Of a stretch of 64,000 nucleotides of DNA, positions 34,950-47,418 are shown one piece after another. Location of the stretch: NCBI GenBank assembly GCA_033398695.1, contig CM065809.1:177062501-177126500 (forward strand), given 5' to 3'. This DNA comes from Orobanche coerulescens. Its lineage: Eukaryota > Streptophyta > Magnoliopsida > Lamiales > Orobanchaceae. The position numbers and the translations under genes were made by a program. The notes beneath the pieces are model-generated. The model searched no databases. It was not told where the DNA came from and was given only the letters and a program-made list of their open reading frames with translations. The stretch's first letter is position 1. Every line of letters starts with the position of its first letter.

Positions 34950-36578
34950 TCAAAGTTTTGAAAACACCTCCTTGTATACAATGTTGGTGATCGTGTCGGT
35001 AGGATTGCCTTCCTCATCCAATGCTAAAACCTTGAGCCCCTTTCTGCTTGTTACTCTGGAAAATGCAACATAGAGCTGGCCATAGCTAAAAACAGACTTT
35101 GGGAGGTAGAGCCCAACATGAGATAAAGACTGTCCCTGACTCTTATTGATAGTCATTGCATAACAAACTGATATAGGAAATTGCCTTCGTTGAAATCTAA
35201 TAGGAAACTTGGTAATGTCAGAAGGTGAAAGTACCATCCTTGGTATGAAAACCTTCACTCCGGCGTTCTTTCCATGTATCGTCTTAGCCTCAATAACGTG
35301 CTTGCCAATCGCAGTAACAATCAATCTAGTTCCATTACAAAGTTCGACAGACTGATCAATATTTCTAAGAAGCATTATAGGACAACCGACCTTAAGTCGA
35401 ATTATATGATTTGGTATCCCAGAAGTCCTTATAGTGTTCGAGAACTCGGCTAATAGACATCTTCTCTATTGACGGTATCATCTTCGTCAGGGCATATGCT
35501 ATCTGAACTCATGAATTCCGTGGCATCTCCAGGTAAAAGAGACATTATATAATCATTTACTTCCTGGACGATCTCATTAGTGGGAGCAAGAATAGCCCTA
35601 TCCTGAAAGTACCGACCATCACCGACATGGTCTAATATGCTCGGATATGTGCTCTTAACTATTGCAGCAATTGGTTCATCAATAGACCGAATCAGAATAT
35701 CATCAGGCAGTTTGAATTCTACGTCACCATCATTATCAACACCAATTTCACCATCTCCAATCTTCAACAGCCACTCAGCAAACTCCCTGATGCTTTCGGT
35801 CTCATCATATGAGCCGCCAGACTGTAATTTAATAGCACAAAGTCAACAATTTATATACATTTAAAATAAGTTATTTATATAAAAAGTAATTATTTAGCAT
35901 CAAAATTTTAGAAAAGTACCTGCAGACGCATGTTCTTCGTAAGCTTCAGGACACGACAGGAACTCCAAATTGTCTTAGATGAGCAAAGGGATGCGTGGAC
36001 TATATCCTGCCTACTACCCTTTGGTATGACGGGCAATATCTGTCTGTAATCACCACCAAAGACAACGACCAATCCACCAAACGGCTTGTTAGATTCCACA
36101 CCATGATGATCTTTCATCATATCCCTTAGACTGCGATCCAATGCCTCAAAGCAAAACTTATTAGTCATGGGTGCCTCATCCCATATAATTAGCTTTGTAC
36201 TCTTCAAAAGTCCTGTCAGATCACTATTGGGAGTTATCCTACTACACATGGTTGTTTCATCGACCTGCAAAGGAATACTAAACCTAGAGTGAGCAGTGCG
36301 GCCTCCAGGAAGAAGTAGAGAAGCTATACCACTCGATGCAACTGGGAGAACAATATCACGTCTACCACGTAATGCAGAACACACTGTCTTCCACAAAAAT
36401 GTCTTTCCTGTGCCACCGTAACCATATAGAAAAAAAACTCCACCATTACCGGAATGGACTGCATCCATAATGGTATCGTACACACTTCTTTGCTCGTCCG
36501 TGAGACATGGATACAAACGGCTATGCAACTCATTCATCTCATCAATATCGTACGACATTTCTTCGGCAAAAAATTATT
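34950..36578 (-). pseudogene. Helitron Pif1-like helicase domain
   Basis: The helicase follows Rep in the same polyprotein in a working Helitron. Visible: LTDEQRSVYDTIM, Walker A GYGGTGKTFLW, Walker B LIIWDEAPMTNK, GGDYRQILPV, then after a GT-AG intron (35822-35919) ILAPTNEIVQEVNDYIM, and finally [40 protein letters not shown] and QLYVAFSRV. There is a frameshift just upstream where Rep joins (about 36570, at a T-run) and a second near 35450, where a premature TAG replaces the continuing frame. The helicase core motifs themselves are intact. Confidence 0.88.
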
Positions 36579-38929
36579 CATACCATTATCTATGACGACA
36601 TTGTCGGGAACGGGCATACCTTCAATCTGAGTCAAGCTAAATCCATTCCTAGAAAGAAACTCTTCTATCTCAGCAAGAGTAAAATTCTTCAACTGTTCTT
36701 CATTCAGTTCCAGTCCTATATTGAAATATTTAGATATAAAGTTAGCATAGTAAATAACAAATAAATGTTCATATAAAATTTCCGACATAAGAAAGTTCCT
36801 TAAATTTATACCAGGATTATTCAACTTCCGTCGCATAAAGTATTGGATGTCGTCCGATAGATACTCCCATGTACTTTCCCAAACATGAACGGGTCTGGAC
36901 ATACTGTCAGACTGTATAAGCATGGAGAACAAATGTCGAAGGAAACGACCGGAACCCCAAAAACTGGCTTCCTTTATAGCATGAATATACTCTTTGTCGT
37001 CATCGAGCAATCCCAAAGAGTAACATGCATCACGGTATGTAGGGTGAACAACACCATTCACTGTCCGCAAATCTTCAAAGCAAGTGGCGCCCCTAATGTG
37101 ATTCAACATAATCCGCATGAAGTATAATGGACCAGTCTTAATTGGAACATGGTAAATTCTTCCAACTTTGTTGTTGAAGTTCTTCCTATCTCTCCACACT
37201 TTACCTCTAGGATCCCACACGTAATATCTAGGGAACTCAGCATATAGATACTTACGTGCTTCGGGATGATGCTTGTTGAATTCCATCCATTTAAGGAACT
37301 TTGTCTCTGCAACAGTATGCTTCTCCAATAAATCCGTAATCAAGTCACCATCTTTGAATGTAACGGACTGTTCACCCTCCATGTGAAATGATAAACGCTC
37401 TACGGGTGGATCTCTGTAGTGTATATCATATCCCATAATACGCCACACAGCCTCACATGCTGATATGTACCGACAGTCAACATAATCCTTCACCTCGTTC
37501 TCCACAGTTATTTTTGCGCCTATCCTATCAACCCCCTTGTTGACGTACTTGAACAGATATTTTATAGAATTTGTCTTATTGCACCATTCAACGTTTATAT
37601 GTGCCTGATACTTCATCAATAGGAAAGGATTGTACGGAACAATAAACCTATAAATAAAAAGTAAAACTTCATATTATTTTGAATATAAATGACAATTAAT
37701 TTATATCATGGTCAGTGAAATATAATGCGACAATGAACATTAAAAAATGATTTTAAATTGTACCTGTTATCAATGAGATTGCCATTCTTGTCGACAGTGT
37801 CACCAGTGTCACGCCTTTTGTACACCGGGTAGCCATTTCCATTGAAAATAGTACGCTCATTAAAGGACTTTGGAAATTTCTTAGAACATTTCTTGCCATC
37901 GTGCATGCAAGGTGAAGTCGGATTCAATGGTCCTTATGGACCATGCACCATATACTCAGGGACAACCTTGTACGATTCCGGATTGAGTTCCTTATTTGGT
38001 ATCTCAGCACTGATGAAATCATCTATAGAATTTGCAGACATATTTCTATCTGCTCGATCAATCCACAGCAATATATGTGCATGAGGAAGTCCGCGTTTTT
38101 GAAATTCAATAGTGTACACAACTACAAAACAAATCGAATAAAAATCAATCAACTTGAAGTGAAGTTAATAATGAAGCGACCAGCTGAAATAACAAAGGAA
38201 CTGAGACTTATAATGTGGTACCTCCAATTGCCTTGCCAAAAATATTTTCCGTCTTCAAGTCTTTTATAAGTTGGTCCAACTTCATCTTGAAAATGCGACT
38301 CATAACACCAGGTCTATCCTCGGGTCGTAAACCCTTGGACTCAACAAAACGTGTTATCTCAAGCCACTTGGGGTTGCATGTGAATGTGACGAATAGTTCC
38401 GGATATCCTATACTCTTGCATATGGCCATAGTGTCTTGGAAGTTCTGGACCATATATCGAGGACCTCCGACAAAAGAAGACGGCAAAACAAAGCGTTTAC
38501 CAATGTTTCCTGTTGGGTCAGATGGATCAATATCACCTGTTCGAATAGCATCATCAAGTGACTTATACTTATCAGACCTCAATAATGGTTGGTTCCTCAT
38601 TATAAAAGCAAGCCTCTGTGCTTCCATTATCATATAGCCATCTACTATAAATTGTTGGAATAACTTTCTACTGAATAATATTGTCTGGGCCTCACCAATA
38701 CGGTCAAAAATTCTAAAAGCCAAAAACTCCTTAATTGTAAGTGTGTGCCTGACACCTTTAGACTTATCCGAGTGGGAAATCTCTGGATGGTATCCATCCT
38801 CACCATATGGAAAAAGTAGGGGATATTGCATTGGAAGGTAACTTGGATGCAATTCTGAAATTCTTTGGAAATCGCCATTTTTTCGTTCCAATACAATATC
38901 GCGGGGATCCATCTCGTACTCATCATCTC
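36534..38929 (-). pseudogene. Helitron Rep (HUH endonuclease) domain, N-terminally truncated
   Basis: Exons on the minus strand: 38222-38929 (Helitron_like_N features GGPRYMVQNFQDTMAICKSI and FVTFTCNPKWLEI), 37764-38121 (HUH motif GLPHAHILLW), and up to 37647 (two-tyrosine segment IKYLFKYVNKGVDR). A short intron at about 36718-36810 happens to be open. HUH nucleases nick one DNA strand and link to it through tyrosine. An in-frame TAA near 37936 sits in the segment after EYMVHGP, and sequence normally found upstream of MDPRDIVLER is missing, with the duplicated F-box fragment in its place. Confidence 0.87.
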
Positions 38930-39005
38930 CTGATTATTGAGAAATAAAATCATTTAGAATATATTAAACTACTTATGGAATATATATTTACCATGGATAA
39001 ATAAT

Positions 39006-39203
39006 AGTGAATATGATTCACAAATATAAGTTGTTTTAGTAATGTGAATCGAGACAATTACAACGATATTGAAATACTCCTAGGTTTTGGCACCGTGCTC
39101 GCATGTACTTATAGCATTCATATAGACCACTTCAATATCAGCAACACATCTAGGGCACTGGTTGTGCGGAAGTTGCCTTTCTAAATGTGATAGAATTTCT
39201 TTT
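39006..39203 (-). repeat. Duplicated 3' end of the Helitron F-box-like gene
   Basis: It matches 42305-42500 at almost every base, including the codons for CEHGAKT and the stop. It lacks the rest of the gene and lies between the RPA-like gene and Rep. It is a direct repeat of about 197 bp within one element. Confidence 0.85.
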
Positions 39204-39254
39204 ATAAAAAAAAAATAATGTTTTGTCTATAAAAAACATAAAACGATAATTAAA

Positions 39255-40320
39255 AAACACTTTTATAATAGATTGCTCTGCAGTACTTCATATTGAAGTC
39301 ATCAAACTCCGGTAAATCTCCATTTATGAGCATCTTGGTGGCATGCATAGTAGTTTGCACACATAGCTCTTCTGTTAAAATATGCGTGATTTCATTAGTA
39401 TGTGTTTAAAATAATGAAATGTACTTTAAAATTAGTATGAAATGCTGATGACCTTGCCAAATGGACTTGTGTGCAAACTGCAGTGCTATAGTAAGCCCGT
39501 CTTCAAGCTTATCGTTGGTAGGTGCTATTTCTAGCAGCTTGTCCGCGTACGACTCCCATAGCACTACCTTTAGGCTAATATTCCTACATTAATGTCATAC
39601 AGTCTAAGGTAAAATGAAATACTAAAAATAACTATTCAAATTAGAAAAAACATCGAAATTAAGTCACCTTTCATCTTGAATTTCGATGTCTAACTTTCGA
39701 GCATGTGCCTTATCGACATAAACAATGTTGCCAATTCGTATAACGCGTCCTATTACGTCTGAAAAATATTGATAATATATCAGCATAAGAATATTTATCA
39801 AGAGATCATAAAAATACAATAAAATACAACCTACCAATAAAATATTCTCCATTAAAGGAAGGAATGTCATCAAAAGGAATCAGTTCGAGTCCATTTGACT
39901 GAATCCACATGTCGGGCTTACACTTGGCCACTTTTGTAATATAGTTGAATATCAATTTTACTGAGCATTCAACTCTGGCCTTGTTCCATTTGCTTTGGTG
40001 GTGTCCTCAACACCAAAAGCATAAATACTCACTGTATCTCCTTCGGTTAATTGCTTTTTGAAATTTGATAGTAAACCTCTTTTCACGTAAGCTGGTATTT
40101 TGGATCCCTATGATATATAGCGGTTTAGTTTATGATGAAAATATTGAATGGAAATAATAAAAAATTTGTGGAGTCCTTATACCTCGCTGTCCATAAGAAT
40201 TGCCTCGATCGAAACTGGTTTCTTTTGTTGGTCAGTTGGAATCCATAAACGCAAGATCTTCACTGTGATGGTCCTGTTGCTGGTCTCCTTGTTAATTCCT
40301 CGAACAAATATATTTGACAT
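39255..40320 (-). pseudogene. RPA1-like single-stranded-DNA-binding gene carried by the Helitron
   Basis: Exons: 40183-40320 (MSNIFVRGINKETSNRTITV), 39835-40107, 39668-39758, 39453-39583 and about 39255-39371. All inferred introns have GT-AG ends. Characteristic text: KILRLWIPTDQQKKPVSIEA, GSKIPAYVKRGLLSNF, VIGRVIRIGNIVYVD, VLWESYADKLLE, ELCVQTTMHATKML, DLPEFDDFN. This is the OB-fold pattern of plant RPA70-like proteins often carried by Helitrons, where they may protect single-stranded intermediates. Exon 2 contains a frameshift near 39990, so the copy is probably broken. Confidence 0.75.
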
Positions 40321-40552
40321 GTTTATAAGACCTGTAATATTTTTTTTGTAGTGTGTTATTAAAACCTAGATGTACTATGCTATTTATAGTGTAGTACAGG
40401 ACCTTGCCTCGAGTGACTGTATTTTGTAGGAGTCTTAATTTGGAACATGTCTTAATTTACGTCTATTAAAACGACGACCCATTGAACTTTCTGTCGTTAT
40501 CCGAAATTATCAAAACAGTCCATCTTTATCAAAAGACTTGATTATCTCTACA

Positions 40553-41910
40553 TTAAATAAAATAAAATCGGATTGATGATAGATATTTTATTATCTAAGT
40601 CATTATAATCGAGTGGTTAAACTTGTAGGGTTTTTATAAGATTATTGTTTTAAATGATTTAGATTACCCGAATTTTTAGTTCTCTAGAAAGTTGATTCGG
40701 TGGAAGACTTTAGGAAATGGTTTTCAATTATTGTTGTGATTATCCCAATTTTACTTATTTAATTTTCAATTTGATGTGGTCCTTTAAATTATCATAAAAC
40801 AGTGTGTTTTAATTTTCTAGAGTTTTCAGGATCTAGGTCTCAATTGTTAAGATTATCCGAATTTTAGTTATTTAAATAAAATAAAATCGGATTGATGATA
40901 GATATTTTATTATCTAAGTCATTATAATCGAGTGGTTTAAACTTGTAGGGTTTTTCTAAGATTATTTTTTTAAATGATTTAGATTACCCGAATTTTTAGG
41001 TCTCTAGAAAGTTGATTCGGTGGAAGACTTTAGGAAATGATTTTCAATTATTGTTGTGATTATCCCAATTTTACTTATGTAATTTTCAATTTGATGTGGT
41101 CTTTTAAATTATCATAAAATAGTGTGTTTTAACTTTCCAGAGTTTTCAAGATCTTGGTCTCAATTATTAAGATTATCCGAATTTTAGTTATTTAAATAAA
41201 ATAAAATCGGATTGATGATAGATATTTTATTATCTAAGTCATTATCCGAATTATTGTTGTGATTATCCCAATTTTACTTATTTAATTTTCAATTTCATGT
41301 GGTCTTTTAAATTATCATAAAACAGTGTGTTTTAACTTTCTAGAGTTTTCAGGATCTAGGTCTCAATTGTTAAGATTATCCGAATTTTAGTTATTTAAAT
41401 AAAATAAAATCAGATTGATGATAGATATTTTATTATATAAGTCATTTTAATCGAGTGGTTTAAACTTGTAGGGTTATTACGATATGGTTTTCAATGACTT
41501 GATATCCTGGATTTTTAGTTCTCTAGAAAGTTGATTCGGTGGAAGACTTTAGGATATGGTTTTCAATTATTGTTGTGATTATCCGAATTTTAGTTATTTA
41601 ATTTTCAATTTTATGTGGTCTTTTAAATTATCATAAAAAAGTGTGTTTTAACTTTCTAGAGTTTTCAGGATCTTGGTCTCAATTGTTAATATTATCCGAA
41701 TTTTAGTTATTTAAATAAAATAAAATCAGATTGATGATACATGTATCAGTTGTTAAGATTACGTGAATTTTAGTTATTTGAGTATCAATTTGATCTTCTT
41801 TTCGAAAATATAACAAAATAGTCGGAAGTGGTTCAACTTTCTAGAGTTTTTAGGATCTAGGTTTCATTTAAGATTATCTGAATTTTAGTTATTTAAATAT
41901 TAATTTGATA
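40553..41910. repeat. Tandem array, ~320-bp unit, four to five copies
   Basis: Units begin TTAAATAAAATAAAATC at about 40553, 40872, 41192, 41395 and 41711. Spacings are about 319, 320, 203 and 316 bp, so the third unit lost about 117 bp. Each has shared blocks GTTGATTCGGTGGAAGAC, AGTGTGTTTTAA and TTTTCAGGATC. The last copy decays toward 41910. It lies between the F-box-like and RPA-like genes of the Helitron and has no ORF. Confidence 0.9.
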
Positions 41911-42304
41911 TGATCTTTGACAATATTATAAATCAGTCCTTATGTGCGCGTTAAAAGATCGAACAAATTAGAATTAAACGAACATTGTTTTGATTATATA
42001 GTAAATATCTTATTAGCTAAAAAGCTTATTTATAACCTTTTATTAATATAAGGTGTTTATTTTTGTAGAGTTGTTAGTATGTCAGTTTCTATTAAATATT
42101 AAAACAGTCCTTATCTTTTGAAAGACTGTTAATAATTTTGATCAGATTAATTTACAATTTGATTCGAGCATTTAAAATTTTCAAGTCATTATCTATAAAA
42201 ATAATTGGTTAACATGTTTTTTTTTTGGTAGATAATTGGTTAACATGTTTGAAAGAATAGAAACATGCATGAAATGAAAAGTGAGAATTTGAAACCCAAG
42301 ATAA
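41911..42304. other. Helitron spacer
   Basis: Non-coding. It includes a direct repeat of TAATTGGTTAACATGTTT at about 42203 and 42233 around a T-run. Confidence 0.4.
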
Positions 42305-42377
42305 GTGAATATGATTCACAAATATAAGTTGTTTTAGTAATGTGAATCGAGACAATTACAACGATATTGAAATACTC

Positions 42378-43218
42378 CTAGGTTTTGGCGCCGTGCTCGC
42401 ATGTACTTATAGCATTCATATAGACCACTTCAATATCAGCAACACATCTAGGGCACTGGTTGTGCGGAAGTTGCCTTTCTAAATGTGATAGAAATTCTTC
42501 GTCACTTGAATTACAGAACAGTGGAACACTAAGGTAGTTAGGAAGCTTAAATTTCATTTTTGAAAGTCTTTTTTTCAGTTGCCATCTGCATGATGTTACA
42601 TAGTATGCGCTCTTAGAATTATCCTCCAACATCGACAACCCATGAATTCCCTCTTCTCTGTGTTTTTCATCACCACTAAACAGCTTCATAAAGTTTAAAC
42701 AGTATGAGGCTTCATGGTGATTGAGGTTTAGGGCGATAATCATTAATTCAAATGCTTCGTCTTCATTTTCTTCGACGAAGAACTTTAACTACAAAAAAAT
42801 GAGATGGTAATAAAATTAGGAGAAGATGAGATAAGAATAATTAGTAACTAATTAGATATTAATGTACCAATGATTTTCTGAATAGTGCTTCAGCATTTTT
42901 AGAAGCCACCAGTTTATCTAACATTGGAGGAGAAATATCATGTTGCATGTCAAAACTAAGCTGCTGCAAAATGCTTGTTGTGTTATCCAACTCATAGAAG
43001 AGCCGACAGCTGGGAAACGTAGTATTGTTTGTGGTTAGAAAATAATAATTTTATATATATACACAACATCGCGCAGTGAATGAAGAGCCTAAGAAACCTG
43101 CAAATTACCTGGCGATAGCGTTTGCCCAGCCGTTGACTGATTGACGTGCAAGCTTTTCCATAATGCACATGATTAATTCATGCGGCAGATTTATAATTGC
43201 GTAGTTATGGATAATCAT
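42378..43218 (-). CDS. F-box-like protein carried within the Helitron (three exons, open)
   Basis: Exons: 43109-43218, 42868-43009, 42378-42788; all borders are GT-AG and phases join to give 220 codons plus TAG. The N-terminus MIIHNYAIINLPHELIMCIM is the start of an F-box (LPxELIxxIMxKL), the Skp1-binding motif of SCF ubiquitin ligases. It is followed by SCRLFYEL and a region like plant F-box proteins of the At1g67623 kind: NHHEASYCLNFMKLFSGDEK, REEGIHGLSML, CRWQLKKRL. The C-terminal NQCPRCVADIEVVYMNAIST has one CxxC pair. No stop or frameshift was found, in contrast with the other Helitron genes. It could be a captured host gene or a Helitron lineage gene. The family assignment is by motif memory and is moderate. 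Confidence 0.7.
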
Positions 43219-43644
43219 CCTTCTTTTCGAATCAAACATTTCAAGATAATCAAACATTTCGAATCGTTTATATCGCACTCTATTTATATAGCCCTCGGGT
43301 CCCTATTTGTAGCTGAAATATTTTTAAATCAATTAAATTTTTTTGGGATTTATGATGTCTATTGGTGCCATACAAACTCTTATAAATCTAACTAACTAAT
43401 GGATAATATGATAAATATTATAAATAACTAAAATTGTGGCAGAATATAATTTGAATCGGGATTGTGCCACGTAAGCTTTTGGCTAAAAATATGGAAAACT
43501 CAACAAACTATTTTGAATGGCAAAATATAATTGAAATTATTTTAAACCATTTAATTTTTACTGGAATTCGCCACCTAGGATTTTGTCCCATGTGGCATGT
43601 CTCTCCTTTCATTTTCATCACCACTTTTCATATATATATATAGA

Positions 43645-44071
43645 TGCAATGTTCAATCAAATGTAATATATTTCACTAAATGTTGGATATTGGATTACCG
43701 AATGACTAATATCCAACTGCAATATTTCATCTAACCAAACTACTATTTACAAATATTCAATACGTTAATTTTATAATTATTTTATTTTTACTAGATTTAT
43801 ATAGTAATTTTATAAATATTATATAGATATGTAAAAAAATCATATTCATAAACACATGGAGAAGTCCGTCTTTAATGAATGAGTTGTTATATGTACAATA
43901 TGAATACTTACACACACACGTGCATTTTATTCAATTTAAATTTTGGGTCTTAGAATAAATAATATATGAAAATGTTTATGTATATAAATATATATACGGT
44001 ATCTATATCTATATCTATATTCTATATAAAGAATGAGTTCTCTTATTAAATGTGAACATGATTTGTCTTTC
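43645..44071. other. A+T-rich intergenic flank of the Helitron
   Basis: No gene is seen. Short TATC/ATAT microsatellite text lies near 43995-44030. Confidence 0.45.
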
Positions 44072-44252
44072 TATATATATTGTTTAATTTTAAACAAAAT
44101 ATTATACATAAATGATTCAATTTTATATGTAAGTAATATATAAAATATTTAATACGTATATAAATAATAGGTATAATATACATTATATATTTATATATAG
44201 AAATATATTTTAAATAGATAAGAACATATATAATAAATATTATACATATGAA
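44072..44252 (+). repeat. Direct repeat, copy 1 (~181 bp)
   Basis: It starts TATATATATTGTTTAATTTT and matches 44706-44886 with only a few substitutions. Confidence 0.85.
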
Positions 44253-44705
44253 TTCCACAGCTTCCTCCGTTTCCGCCAATACCAAGGAAATATTTTGGCC
44301 CACCAAACTCAAAATCTTAGCCTCCACATTTCAGTTAGGCCTCTTTACCAAATTTGTTTGTCTGAATAAATTGTGTTTGTCTGGGTAAATTTGTCTGTCT
44401 GGATAAATATGTCTGTCTGAGTAAATTGATGCTGTTGTTTACTTTTTCATCTGAGTAAACTGTCTGAATAACAGAAATGACCGATTTACACTTGAATATA
44501 AATTATAGACTGTTTTATAAATTGTTGTTTATTTTTTAAGCAATATAAATGATATAATCTAAAAATAAAGACATAAATTCATAAAGTACTTAAAAATTTA
44601 ATTTAAAACACAAAGAAGTCAAGTTCAAACACAAAGTAACCAAATTCAAACACAAAATAGATAAATTTAAACATTATTGAAAAATCAAATTTGACTCAGT
44701 TTCTG
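44253..44705. other. Segment between the two direct repeats
   Basis: It begins with a G+C-richer island (44253-44335) whose minus strand could encode MEAKILSLVGQNISLVLAET. Then follow short GTCTGTCTGAGTAAA-like repeats (44350-44465). No gene can be assigned. Confidence 0.4.
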
Positions 44706-44886
44706 TATATATATTGTTTAATTTTAAACAAAATATTATACATAAATGATTCGATTTTGTATGTAAGTAATATATAAAATATTTAATACCTATATAAATA
44801 ATAGGTATAATATACATTATATATTTATATATCGAAATATATTTTAAATAGATAAGAACATATATAATAAATATTATATATATGAA
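44706..44886 (+). repeat. Direct repeat, copy 2 (~181 bp)
   Basis: See copy 1; the two enclose 453 bp. Confidence 0.85.
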
Positions 44887-45259
44887 TAAATATTAATATA
44901 TAAGTAATATATAATATTTATTTATATATTCATAATATATATGATATTTTGTAGATACAAAAGTTTATTTATACAATATATATAGTAACAAATATTATAT
45001 ATAAATTAATAATGCATATTATTTATATATGAATAATATATATTACATTCATTTATATTAAAACCTAAACTTTTTATATTATATATATAAATGAGTATAT
45101 ATATAATGAGGACATGAGAGTCATTGTTTTGTCCTAAATTATTCATATTGTATATATAAATGTGGAGTTTTTAATTAGGGGTAGGAGAGTCATTTTTTTG
45201 TCTTAATGGGGACAACACACCTTTTCATGCTTAATGAATAGAGTAAAATTATATTAAAT

Positions 45260-45748
45260 ACCAAACTTTTCTTACATACCAAGGGACTCATCCCCACCAT
45301 CCATCCAAAAATAAATCAATGGTTGAGATTAAAAGCATTTAATATTTCACACATTTTTTATAATTTAAATATCTCTTAAACTGTTAATCGTTAAGCGAAA
45401 ATAATTACATCATCGCGACGAGCATTTAATTATCTTTCTATAGACGGGCACTTTGATATACTTTCGAAAAAAAAATTCATTTTTTTCCGCCACGAAAAAA
45501 AAACATGAAAAAAGCTAAAAAAAAAAATTGTCGAAAATTTATCAAAGTGCCTATCTATAGAAAGATAATTAAATGCTCGTCGTAACGGAATATTTTTTTT
45601 GACTTAACGATTAACGGTTTGAAAGATATTAATATTTGAAAAAAAATGTGAAAGTGGGTTTTTAAATTGTTGGGATTAATCTCATTCATTAGATCAAATA
45701 AAGATGGAGGGTGGAGATTAGTCCCTTGGTATGTAAAAAAAGTTTGGT
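45260..45748. mobile_element. Fold-back MITE with ~200-bp inverted arms
   Basis: The outer ends ACCAAACTTTT and AGTTTGGT, the shared CATACCAAGGGACT, and the inner GAGCATTTAATTATCTTTCT all recur in inverted orientation, so about 205-bp arms pair around a short A-rich loop near 45470-45535. Identity looks around 75-80%. There is no ORF. The target duplication is not clear. Confidence 0.75.
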
Positions 45749-46787
45749 GCTCAAATGATCTTAAATCTAATGAATAAGCCATTTTTGTCTGCGCGAATAA
45801 GCCATTAAGCCATAAGTAAACATTTTCAAACGTCTGAGCGAATAAGATATTTTACCCATTAAGGTGATTAATTAATCAACTTAATGGGTAAACACTAAAC
45901 AACCCCTTAGGCTTTCCATTCATAATATATTTTGTGACCGTATAGAAGATTGAACAACAAAAGAGTGATATCGATTTATATATATATATATATATTTGTT
46001 TTATGTACGATTGATTGTCACTGTACTTCTCATGATTTTGAGTTCAGATGAATAAACCACCAAAATACGAACCGTCCTATAAATTTAAATTTTATTTAAT
46101 AATAAACTTCTTGAACCTATATATTTCCTATTAAATCTTCAATTTTTTAATATATTTTAACAAAAAATTTATCTATATTATACTTATATATTTATAATAT
46201 ATTTATAATAATATTTTATTTTCAGAATTAGTCTTCTTGGATTAATATTTTTTTCGATTTAAGATTTACAAACTAAATAAAAACAACAATTCTTATTAGG
46301 AATGCAAATAAAAAAACAAAATATTAGTGACAACAACTTATTAAAATACAACTGGAAAGAATCACAAATTGAAATGGGAATAGAAATACATCAATTGAAA
46401 TACGAGAATAGAAATACAACACAAATTAAAACGAGAATAGAAATATAACAAATTGAAATACAATAATAGAAATACAGCGCAAACTGAAACGAGAGTTAAA
46501 ATGCAACACAAACTGAGATACAATAATAGAAATAATTACATTGCCATACTAATGGTAATTGGATATTAAGTAGATTTTTATTATATTATAAGAATGAGTT
46601 TTATGTTTTAACGTGAGCATTAATGGCATTAGCTAAGAAATTCTATTATGCAAATTTGTGAAGTTTGATGAGGCAAGAATTTTCGCTAATCTAGAGCTTC
46701 ATTTGAAAGATTTTAATAACTTTTAAAGTTTCATGACATTAAAGTTCTTCAATTGAAGATTTAAGTTGAGTTTTGAGTTACGTAGTA
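45749..46787. other. A+T-rich intergenic
   Basis: No gene is seen. Repeated 'gaaatacaa' and 'gagaatagaaat' phrases occur at 46355-46530. GATTAATTAATC lies near 45868. Confidence 0.45.
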
Positions 46788-47050
46788 ATATTAAAGATCT
46801 TAAAAAGTTGGAGAGTCTTTTTAATTTATAAGAACCCGAAGAGTTTTGTAACTAAAACATTAGTTTTCCATTACATGATCTTTGGTTTGCAAGAAAAAAA
46901 GAGTAACGTCGAACTTTTGGTATGCAAGTAACATTAAAGATCTTGAAAAGTTGGAGAGTCTCTTTAATTTATAAGAACCCGAAGAGTTTTGTAACTAAAA
47001 CATTAGTTTTCCATTACATGATCTTTGGTTTGCAAGAAAAAAAGAGTAAC
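46788..47050. repeat. Tandem partial duplication forming the left end of the inverted-repeat locus
   Basis: The block ATTAAAGATCTTRAAAAGTT...GCAAGAAAAAAAGAGTAAC occurs twice in a row (about 46788-46910 and about 46929-47050). The second copy is the inverted counterpart of about 47417-47566. Confidence 0.85.
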
Positions 47051-47418
47051 ATTTCGTTCCAAAATAATTCTATATATACATAAACAATCAAAGAAGATTC
47101 ATGCATTGAAATCACATCCATCTTAGTAGCAAAACAAAGATGTTTGATCATGTATCTTTAATGTTGACATATCACTTACGACCTATCATCATCATTATGA
47201 TACCAAAGACACATTCTCACCATTGATCATGAAAAAAAGTTAAGCTTTTCTTAGGATAATAAGGCATAGTGTTTGCTATATTAGCCATGAGGGTTATGTA
47301 TCGTCTGTAAATTTGCAATGCGTGATTGACGAAAACACTAAATTGAACTATATATAGGCATCAGAAGTCATTGTCTCATTTTGTTAAAACTCAACTTTTT
47401 CATACCAAAAGTTAGACG
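47051..47418 (+). repeat. Large inverted repeat, left arm (368 bp)
   Basis: It pairs with 47598-47965. I count about five mismatches over the arm. Its ends read ATTTCGTTCC and AGTTAGACG. Confidence 0.93.

Larger units (their letters stand above)
34665..43644 (-). mobile_element. Helitron (9 kb) carrying Rep-helicase, RPA-like and F-box-like genes
   Basis: The sense 5' end is TCTATATATATATATGAAAA (to 43644), the hallmark Helitron start, preceded by A. The sense 3' end is CTAGT (34665-34669) preceded by a small CGTG...CACG hairpin and TTAGTA, as expected. The base after CTAGT is A rather than the usual T, so the exact 3' border may be mutated or offset. Inside, in sense order: F-box-like gene, tandem array, RPA-like gene, duplicated F-box 3' end, Rep and Pif1-type helicase. 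Helitrons move by rolling-circle copying and often carry host-like genes. Stops and frameshifts in Rep-helicase suggest this copy no longer encodes an active enzyme. Confidence 0.85.

Noticed and set aside
40553..41910. Regularly spaced repeats resembling a CRISPR array
   Set aside because: Units are about 320 bp and homologous over their full length, with no short repeat-spacer pattern, in a plant Helitron.
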